Shown here piece by piece: positions 22,401 through 25,650 of a stretch of 25,650 nucleotides of DNA. The notes beneath the pieces are model-generated. The model ran no database searches. It was given only the letters and a program-made list of their open reading frames with translations, and was not told the DNA's origin. Position 1 is the first letter of the stretch. Each line of letters opens with the position of its first letter. The position numbers and the translations under genes are program-made. The DNA lies in assembly GCA_001819095.1 (NCBI GenBank), contig MHLS01000017.1, positions 12,031-37,680 of the forward strand, written 5' to 3'. Origin of the DNA: Candidatus Lloydbacteria bacterium RIFCSPLOWO2_02_FULL_54_12 (GTDB taxonomy: Bacteria; Patescibacteriota; Minisyncoccia; Phycocordibacterales; UBA6899).

Positions 22401-22823
22401 GAGAATATCCTTGTCCATGCGCGGTTTGTAGTAGTAGCCTTCGATGTGCGCGAGCGTGGTCAATTTCACGAGGTTGCGATAGCCTTGGTTGTTCTTTGCG
22501 AGGAGCGTGAGGTGATAGCGTTTGTTGTCGATGCCGGGCTCTTTGTCGTGACGCGTGCGGTTGGCGATGTACGCCTCGACGCCGATGATTGGCTTCACTC
22601 CCGCCGCAACGCATGCTTTATAGAATTCGATTGCGCCGTACATCGCGCCGTGGTCGGTGAGTGCGACCGCGGGCATATCATATTTTTTTGCGAGTCCGAC
22701 GATGTCGTCGACCTTGGAAAGTCCGTCAAGGAGTGAATAGTGCGAGTGTGTGTGCAGATGTACGAAGCGCGTTCCGTCCCCCTTTGTTTCTTTTTCTGCG
22801 GCGGGGGTGGGAGGCATACTCAT
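19482..22823 (-). CDS. dnaE: DNA polymerase III alpha subunit
   Basis: The replicative polymerase, 1113 residues. PHP domain 18-290 with HLHTHSHYS, TDHG, GVEAY, SGCPAGE and TQDSH; most of the usual metal ligands appear present, so intrinsic proofreading is possible. Polymerase active site Asp412 and Asp414 (PDIDMDF), the third Asp in LLKFDFLGIRNL, and RPGPM and FQGYGFNKAHAACYG in fingers and palm. Helix-hairpin-helix and C-terminal OB region follow (SIEVVVFPR). An extra 35 residues at about 834-868 are encoded by an inverted-repeat-bounded segment. No DnaQ-like exonuclease is fused. TATAAT lies six bases before the ATG, implying a leaderless mRNA. Confidence 0.96.
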   Translation of the reverse strand: MSMPPTPAAEKETKGDGTRFVHLHTHSHYSLLDGLSKVDDIVGLAKKYDMPAVALTDHGAMYGAIEFYKACVAAGVKPIIGVEAYIANRTRHDKEPGIDNKRYHLTLLAKNNQGYRNLVKLTTLAHIEGYYYKPRMDKDILREYSDGLIALSGCPAGELGRALQHGKLERAEEIVREYQEIFGKENYFLEIMDHPEVEYAENIKKGLLALSKKMDIPLVATQDSHCPTKEHARAHKTLVAISTHTDVSDTAIFSGEGDYHFITTEEALVKFRDVPDAVANTMKVAELCNITLDLGRWVFPELKFEKGDNADDELSTLADEGFAFRELEKTPAIRERLEYELEVIKNKGYSPYFLVVADLLRFARENDIYTTVRGSAAGSLVTYLTGITNVDPIEFQLPFERFLNPFRPSAPDIDMDFADNRREEVLDYAKKKYGAEHVAQIGTFGTMMARGAVRDVARAMGKPYDLGDKIAKLIPMGSQGFPMTIDHAMELEPDLKRLYNTDGEVREVVDIAKKLEGCVRHVSVHAAGVVISPTPLIDFVPTQYDPKGGKVITQYDMYSIEDAGLLKFDFLGIRNLAILGDAVRLTKEHRGLDVNIEKIPFDDKKTFAMLARGETIGLFQLNGTGMTKHLMEMRPTTVHDINVMVALYRPGPMQTIDEYIARKNGKHPTVYYHPKMRKYLDKTYGLLVYQDDLLFTAIELAGYDWGEVDKFRKAVGKKIPAEMAKQHKIFVAGCQKTSGMSEAEAERMWKLFEPFQGYGFNKAHAACYGRVAYQTGYMKANFPAEYMTAVLSAEAGDTEKISEIITECKRMAIPVLPPDINASFARFTVIKGSPPKTFQSESANMTLVAPDTQHTEHPPVSSQKSLVGQVKDQIRFGLFTIKNLGEAIGEAIITERTKSGPYLTFSDFLERVQHKDLNKKSLESLIRAGAFDTLGEERGALLHNVDAALEYHKEHGRTQDSAQISLFSVVQDEHARPKLRLKAAPEISMEEKLAWEKELLGLYVSGHPLEKHREKLERGGASIKQVSEDLRDGMSTIVAGIIEEHKMVITKKNEHMVFMRIADFTGSIEVVVFPRTLAECKELIGPDKMVAIRGRFSKRNDAPSIIAEKIRAL
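20220..20324. mobile_element. In-frame palindromic insertion inside dnaE
   Basis: Imperfect 16-bp inverted repeats CCCCACTAAACTTTTC (20220-20235) and GAAAAGTTTTGGGGGG (20309-20324) match at 14 positions and bound a 105-bp segment, exactly 35 codons. It falls between FTVIKG and DQIRFGLF, where DnaE proteins normally have only a few residues. The encoded peptide is rich in Pro, Ser, Thr, Gln and His and looks disordered. No target duplication is evident. Such features resemble coding palindromic elements described in Rickettsia; relation to those is not claimed. Confidence 0.6.
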
Positions 22824-22829
22824 GTTCGG

Positions 22830-22835
22830 ATTATA
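22830..22835 (-). promoter_or_regulatory. Perfect -10 box, TATAAT six bases before dnaE ATG
   Basis: On the minus strand TGcTATAAT stands six bases before ATG (extended -10). No -35 at normal distance and no Shine-Dalgarno. Same arrangement as pheS and the muramidase-like gene. The rest of 22836-22974 holds no gene and no clear promoter for the next gene. Confidence 0.65.
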
Positions 22836-22974
22836 GCAGAGGGGACGTCAAAAAAATCCTGTGGAAAAGTCTCGTTCATGGGACAGCGCCCAGACGGCCG
22901 CCGTCGGATAAGGATTGGTGCCTGCTCCGCGGGGTGAGAACGGGAGGTTTGCGCTCCCCGAGGAGGGTGATAGC

Positions 22975-23391
22975 ATGTATTCTGGAAGTTACGGGGAGGA
23001 AGTGGCCATGGATCACCTCCAGTTCACCGAATGGGACAAGAAACGACGGCTTGAACTCGATCGCATCTGGTCGAAGTTCCATGACGAAGATGAGGCAATG
23101 AGAAGGACCGCTCGTCTTGCCCGTATTTTCATGTTTGCCGTCATCCTTGTGCTTGGTACGATCGTTGTTCTAAGCGACGGAAAGCCCAATGATTCACCGT
23201 ACGTATGGTTCTTTTTCGGCTCGGCGGCCGTCTTCCTCTGTTGCGCCGCGAAACTCTTCGGTTGGTATGCCGCCGCAGAAAGGCGCCTTCTGGAGGAGTT
23301 CCACCAAAAGTACGGCGACGAGTGGCGACGTCTCGAAGAGAAAGAGGATGCAGATTATCGTGCGCAGAACGGAAAAGACCCGTTTTTGTGA
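22975..23391 (+). CDS. Two-helix membrane protein, unknown (paralogue A)
   Basis: A 138-residue protein, not recognised. ATG 22975 has AGGAGGGT eight bases upstream; ATG 23008 with GGAGGAA is an alternative. A charged N-terminal helix (DKKRRLELDRIWSKFHDEDEAMRR) leads to transmembrane helices at about 49-66 and 78-98 joined by a short loop, then a charged helical tail (AERRLLEEFHQKYGDEWRRLEEKED). Layout and local sequence match the gene at 23577, pointing to a tandem duplication. A terminator follows seven bases after the stop. Confidence 0.7.
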   Translation: MYSGSYGEEVAMDHLQFTEWDKKRRLELDRIWSKFHDEDEAMRRTARLARIFMFAVILVLGTIVVLSDGKPNDSPYVWFFFGSAAVFLCCAAKLFGWYAAAERRLLEEFHQKYGDEWRRLEEKEDADYRAQNGKDPFL

Positions 23392-23398
23392 CAAAAAG

Positions 23399-23418
23399 AC
23401 CGGCTAATGGCCGGTTTT
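23399..23418 (+). terminator. Terminator after paralogue A
   Basis: ACCGGC/GCCGGT with a five-base loop, then TTT. Short U-tract but well placed. Confidence 0.65.
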
Positions 23419-23420
23419 AA

Positions 23421-23466
23421 CGTACAAAGCGGAACCTTTCCGCTTTAGGCGGACACACCTTGTACG
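23421..23466. repeat. Nested hairpin, CGTACAA...TTGTACG
   Basis: Outer CGTACAA/TTGTACG encloses AAAGCGGAA/TTCCGCTTT (23426-23446). The outer ends resemble those of palindrome copy 3 (CGTACAAGG) but the inside differs. CCTTGTAC occurs again at 23472-23479. Confidence 0.5.
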
Positions 23467-23503
23467 CCCCCCCTTGTACCTTTCCTGACCCGAGCATCCG
23501 CGG

Positions 23504-23531
23504 TTGCATTTACCGGCGGCCGTGCTAACTT
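23504..23531 (+). promoter_or_regulatory. Promoter of paralogue B
   Basis: TTGCAT, 16 bases, TAACTT with TGc before it (extended -10). Transcription would start near 23538, about 39 bases before the GTG start. Confidence 0.5.
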
Positions 23532-23576
23532 CATCAGAAGGTGGACACAAGCGTACGCTTGTACGAAGGAGGGTGT

Positions 23577-24047
23577 GTGGACCCCGAAAAGATCTTCGAA
23601 ACCATCGCAACGGTCCTCTCAAAGGTGTCTTGCGCTGTCAGGCGCGCCTGCGATGCCATCCGCTCCGGCATCTCCAAGCTCTTCGCCCCTGCCGTATTTG
23701 TCGGTAATCCGGAACGAGTGCGAAAGAAGGGTGAGTTGGACGGTGACGAGGAACGGTTGCGCGAACTCACTCGTGCGTGGCGAACAATGCTCGCGGAAGA
23801 TCCGTGTACCATTCGACTGCGCGGTCATGTTCGACTGCTTCAGCAAGTAATGTTCGCGATCTTTTTGTGTTTCGTGTTCGCGGGATCCACGCTAGAGGCG
23901 CGACACCCGATATTCAGTTTCATTACCGTTGTTTTCTTTGCGACGGTCCCGTATTGGTTGTGGGTCGGTGTCTGGCACAAACGGATCAACGACAAAGTGT
24001 TCGCGGAATTCAAGGAACGTTTCGGAAAACATTTCCATCTCGAATAG
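23577..24047 (+). CDS. Two-helix membrane protein, unknown (paralogue B)
   Basis: A 156-residue protein, not recognised. GTG 23577 is chosen because AAGGAGGG lies just upstream and the promoter fits; an earlier GTG at 23541 lacks a ribosome site. An N-terminal helical stretch of about 90 residues, partly basic, precedes two transmembrane helices (MFAIFLCFVFAGSTL; FSFITVVFFATVPYWLWVGVW) and a short charged tail AEFKERFGKHFHLE. The tail and helix arrangement parallel paralogue A (EEFHQKYGDEW). No terminator was seen before rnhB. Confidence 0.7.
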   Translation: MDPEKIFETIATVLSKVSCAVRRACDAIRSGISKLFAPAVFVGNPERVRKKGELDGDEERLRELTRAWRTMLAEDPCTIRLRGHVRLLQQVMFAIFLCFVFAGSTLEARHPIFSFITVVFFATVPYWLWVGVWHKRINDKVFAEFKERFGKHFHLE

Positions 24048-24090
24048 GTCGACAAACAGATCCTGTGCGCGCAAGCGTCGGGGTCTTTGT

Positions 24091-24096
24091 TATAGT
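24091..24096 (+). promoter_or_regulatory. -10 box close to rnhB ATG
   Basis: TGtTATAGT (extended -10) ends seven bases before the ATG. GGAGG also lies between them, so the transcript is either leaderless or carries a minimal leader with a Shine-Dalgarno too close to the start. Confidence 0.45.
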
Positions 24097-24103
24097 GGAG
24101 GCA

Positions 24104-24706
24104 ATGCGTACACATGCGCCGAAATATTTCGTCGGCATCGACGAGGTCGGTCGTGGTCCCTTGGCCGGCCCCGTTGCCGTCGGTGCGCTCGCCGCCACGC
24201 CGGCGGTTGTGAGACAGTTTCGTTCCATAAAAGAATCAAAGCAACTTTCTCCGGAAGCCCGCGAGAGGTGGTACGCACGAATATCACTCGCGCGTGTCGA
24301 CGGTCTCCGGTTCGCCGCCTCTTTTGTTTCGGCGAACGTCATCGACAGAAAGGGGATCGTGTTCGCGATCCGCCTTGCGCTTATGCGCTCGCTCAAAAAA
24401 CTCAAGGTCTCACCGAATTCATGTACCGTGCTTCTTGACGGGGGGCTCTACGCGCCGAAAGCGTACGAACGACAGAAGACCATCATTCACGGTGACGCAA
24501 AGAAAACGGTTATCGCGATGGCCTCGGTCGTTGCAAAAGTACTCCGTGACAGGAAAATGGTGCGCCTCGACAAAAAGTACCCGCACTACGGATTCAGAGC
24601 ACATAAAGGCTACGGCACGAAGGCGCATTACCGAGCGCTCAAAAAGCATGGGTTTTCGCCCTTCCACCGCCGCTCGTTTCTAAAAAAATACAAGGTCGAA
24701 CCTTGA
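24104..24706 (+). CDS. rnhB: Ribonuclease HII
   Basis: Removes RNA from RNA-DNA hybrids and single ribonucleotides from DNA. 200 residues, normal length. GIDEVGRGPLAGPVAVGA gives Asp13 and Glu14 of the active site; LLDGG carries the next Asp and MASVVAKVLRDRKM follows; C-terminal KYPHYGFRAHKGYGTKAHY and HRRSF are typical. The last residues YKVEP and the TGA stop come from the palindrome that overlaps the gene end, so the element has replaced or extended the original C-terminus. Confidence 0.95.
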   Translation: MRTHAPKYFVGIDEVGRGPLAGPVAVGALAATPAVVRQFRSIKESKQLSPEARERWYARISLARVDGLRFAASFVSANVIDRKGIVFAIRLALMRSLKKLKVSPNSCTVLLDGGLYAPKAYERQKTIIHGDAKKTVIAMASVVAKVLRDRKMVRLDKKYPHYGFRAHKGYGTKAHYRALKKHGFSPFHRRSFLKKYKVEP

Positions 24707-24739
24707 GGAAACAGCATTAAGGTTCGACCTTGTATTTTT
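24684..24739. repeat. 3'-end palindrome, copy 7, overlapping rnhB
   Basis: Arms AAAAATACAAGGTCGAACCTT and AAGGTTCGACCTTGTATTTTT; the centre (GAGGAAACAGCATT) is unpaired here. It supplies the rnhB stop codon. Confidence 0.88.
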
Positions 24740-24789
24740 ATGCGCGTCATTTAAACATCAGGTAAAAACATAGCAGAATTTCGGTCGGT

Positions 24790-24817
24790 TTGACATCTTT
24801 CTATTTATCCCTATACT
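24790..24817 (+). promoter_or_regulatory. rpmF promoter
   Basis: Perfect -35 TTGACA, 16 bases, TATACT. The -10 ends ten bases before the ATG, so the leader would be only about four bases. Confidence 0.7.
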
Positions 24818-24827
24818 CTAGAACACT

Positions 24828-25109
24828 ATGGTAGTCCACATGAGACATACGCGGGCGCATACGGCGAATCGCCGTTCGCATCACGCCCTGAAAGGTGCAC
24901 GTTTTGTCGCCTGCAAGGACTGTGGCGCACAGCATTTGATGCATCGCGTCTGTCTCCAGTGCGGAAAGTACCGCGGGCGTCTTGTCATTGATGTGCTCAA
25001 AAAGAAAGTGAAGGCTACAAAGAAAGCGGAAGCACGAAAGGATGCCAAGAAAGAGGTGGCAAAAGTTGAGGCAAAAGAAAAGAAAGAGAAAGAGACCAAG
25101 AAGAAGTAA
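24828..25109 (+). CDS. rpmF: Ribosomal protein L32 with long Lys/Glu tail
   Basis: Large-subunit protein. RRSHHALKGARFVACKDCG and HRVCLQCGKYRGR match L32, with zinc ligands Cys29, Cys32, Cys42 and Cys45. The usual MAVPKR start is replaced by MVVHMRHTRAH. After the normal end near residue 57 there are about 36 more residues, almost all Lys, Glu and Ala, so the protein is 93 residues against the usual roughly 60. Nearly leaderless; no Shine-Dalgarno. Confidence 0.9.
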   Translation: MVVHMRHTRAHTANRRSHHALKGARFVACKDCGAQHLMHRVCLQCGKYRGRLVIDVLKKKVKATKKAEARKDAKKEVAKVEAKEKKEKETKKK

Positions 25110-25113
25110 AACA

Positions 25114-25163
25114 TGCCGCCCGTCTATCCCCGCCCTTACGGGCGGGGCATTTCGCGGGCGGCA
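25114..25163. repeat. Nested GC-rich hairpin after rpmF
   Basis: Outer TGCCGCCCG/CGGGCGGCA encloses CCCCGCCC-ttac-GGGCGGGG (25128-25147). It begins four bases after the rpmF stop. The inner hairpin is one copy of the TTAC-loop repeat described next. Confidence 0.75.
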
Positions 25164-25223
25164 CCGGGGTTGTTCTTCTGGAAGAGGAGTGCGCCACCGC
25201 GCACACTGATTGTTGTGGCCATT

Positions 25224-25264
25224 TATCCACGGGCTTACGCCCGTGGCATTCTGGCTCACGCCAG
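25224..25264. repeat. TTAC-loop hairpin repeat, second copy
   Basis: CCACGGGC-ttac-GCCCGTGG (25227-25246) followed by CTGGC-tcac-GCCAG (25251-25264). Flanks TATCC and GGCATT are shared with the copy at 25125-25151. Between the copies the stem bases differ at three pairs and every change is compensated. Resembles REP-type repeats. Confidence 0.65.
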
Positions 25265-25294
25265 TAAATATACCAAAACATTTTGAAAAAAGTT

Positions 25295-25317
25295 AAAGGC
25301 GCCCAAGGGGCGCCTTT
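25295..25317. terminator. Bidirectional terminator
   Basis: AAAGGCGCCC-aag-GGGCGCCTTT, a perfect ten-base stem. On the minus strand it is followed by AACTTTTTTC, fitting the end of the minus-strand ORF at 25338; on the plus strand it could end the rpmF transcript. Confidence 0.75.
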
Positions 25318-25337
25318 CGATTTGCCGACTCGCTTGT

Positions 25338-25601
25338 CTAGCCCTCGACTTCTTTCTTGAGGATGATCCACTTCGCCATGTAGTATGCCGCGGCGATACA
25401 GATGATTGCTACGACGACATCTTTGGTGAAGAAATAGGTGACCGCGACGCCACCGCCCCACCCCATTGCGATCGCGAGAACATCACCGGCGGAAAGTGCG
25501 CTCTCCTTTCGCAGGATGATCCACTTCGCCAGGTAGTATGCCGCGGCGATACAGATAATCGCTACGACGACATTTTTGAGATAATACCCAAAATCACCGG
25601 T
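25338..25601 (-). pseudogene. Small membrane ORF with duplicated helix, no standard start
   Basis: An open frame of 87 codons ends at TAG (25338-25340) and is bounded upstream by TAA (25602-25604). It contains no ATG, GTG or TTG in its first half. It encodes two nearly identical helices, VVVAIICIAAAYYLAKWIIL and VVVAIICIAAAYYMAKWIIL, 51 residues apart, with a Gly-rich hydrophobic stretch between (AIAMGWGGGVAVTYFF). The product is not recognised. Either it is a remnant that lost its start by internal duplication, or it starts at the internal ATG (AMGWGG) and makes a roughly 43-residue peptide, or it uses a rare start codon. Confidence 0.4.
25360..25578. repeat. 66-bp direct repeat, two copies 153 bp apart
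   Basis: 25360-25425 and 25513-25578 are identical at 62 of 66 positions. The period of 153 bases equals 51 codons, so the frame is kept. Two of the four differences change the residue (Met/Leu and Asp/Asn) and two are silent. Confidence 0.9.
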
Positions 25602-25620
25602 TTATTCCCCGGTGTTTTTT
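25595..25620. terminator. Hairpin CACCGG/CCGGTG with T-tracts on both sides
   Basis: On the plus strand it is followed by TTTTTT, on the minus strand by ATTTT. On the minus strand the TAA of the upstream frame lies in the loop, so it can end that gene's transcript. Confidence 0.6.
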
Positions 25621-25649
25621 GTACCCTTTTTCTTTCTCTTCGGAGCAAT
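25602..25649 (-). CDS. Possible C-terminus of a minus-strand gene (partial)
   Basis: From the window edge a frame reads IAPKRKKKGTKNTGE and stops at TAA in the terminator loop. A basic tail before a terminator is plausible for a real C-terminus, but 15 residues cannot be assigned and two other frames are also open at the edge. Confidence 0.3.
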   Translation of the reverse strand: MAPKRKKKGTKNTGE

Positions 25650-25650
25650 C

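Noticed and set aside
2489..24739. Palindrome copies as a CRISPR array
   Set aside because: They are dispersed one per gene end, are inverted repeats of more than 50 bp, and have no regular spacers or cas genes.
1..25650. UGA recoding as in Gracilibacteria and Absconditabacteria
   Set aside because: prfA, rnhB, the 18611 gene and others end at TGA at the expected family or operon position, and no conserved domain contains an in-frame TGA.

Overview
The window looks like chromosomal sequence from a small-genome bacterium of the Candidate Phyla Radiation (Patescibacteria), probably a parcubacterium. This is an inference from gene content. Core enzymes are present in cut-down form: PheS without its N-terminal coiled coil, PheT without the OB-fold domain, ThrRS without TGS, and a short EF-Ts. 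Many genes lack a Shine-Dalgarno sequence, secreted proteins end in short coiled coils, and most of the rest are small unrecognised membrane or exported proteins. UGA is used as an ordinary stop, so this is not one of the UGA-recoded lineages. No CRISPR array, phage or transposase gene is visible.

Layout. 1-2.5 kb: end of class I fructose-bisphosphate aldolase, a secreted LamG protein and a D-2-hydroxyacid dehydrogenase. 2.6-5.5 kb: a small exported protein (minus), ribosomal protein L25, and a secreted coiled-coil muramidase-like protein. 5.7-9.5 kb: rpmE, prfA, rpsB, tsf, two small membrane proteins and tRNA-Thr(UGU). 9.6-12.3 kb: pheS-pheT. 12.5-13.7 kb: two unrecognised minus-strand genes. 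14-16.6 kb: gyrB and a convergent unknown gene. 16.8-22.8 kb: thrS (minus), a coupled pair of small unknown genes (plus) and dnaE (minus). 23-25.65 kb: two related two-helix membrane proteins, rnhB, rpmF, and a minus-strand ORF with an internal duplication. The recognised genes are mostly translation (L25, L31, L32, S2, EF-Ts, RF1, PheRS, ThrRS, tRNA-Thr) and DNA replication (GyrB, DnaE, RNase HII).

The most striking content lies between the genes. A family of about 54-59 bp palindromes (outer arms TACAAGGT...ACCTTGTA) sits directly after the stop codon of housekeeping genes on either strand: seven canonical copies, one expanded 151-bp copy after dnaE, a divergent copy after pheT and a short relative after the aldolase. 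Arm sequences differ between copies but change together on both sides, which points to conserved structure. Each arm is also a small palindrome, so one long hairpin or two short ones can form. Several housekeeping genes have a -10 box only 4-10 bases before the ATG (TATAAT-N6-ATG three times), implying leaderless mRNAs. Most of the unrecognised genes instead have Shine-Dalgarno sequences and GC hairpin plus U-tract terminators. This suggests two styles of expression signal side by side.

A second notable item is a 105-bp (35-codon) segment inside dnaE, bounded by imperfect 16-bp inverted repeats. It looks like an in-frame palindromic insertion comparable in kind to the Rickettsia palindromic elements.
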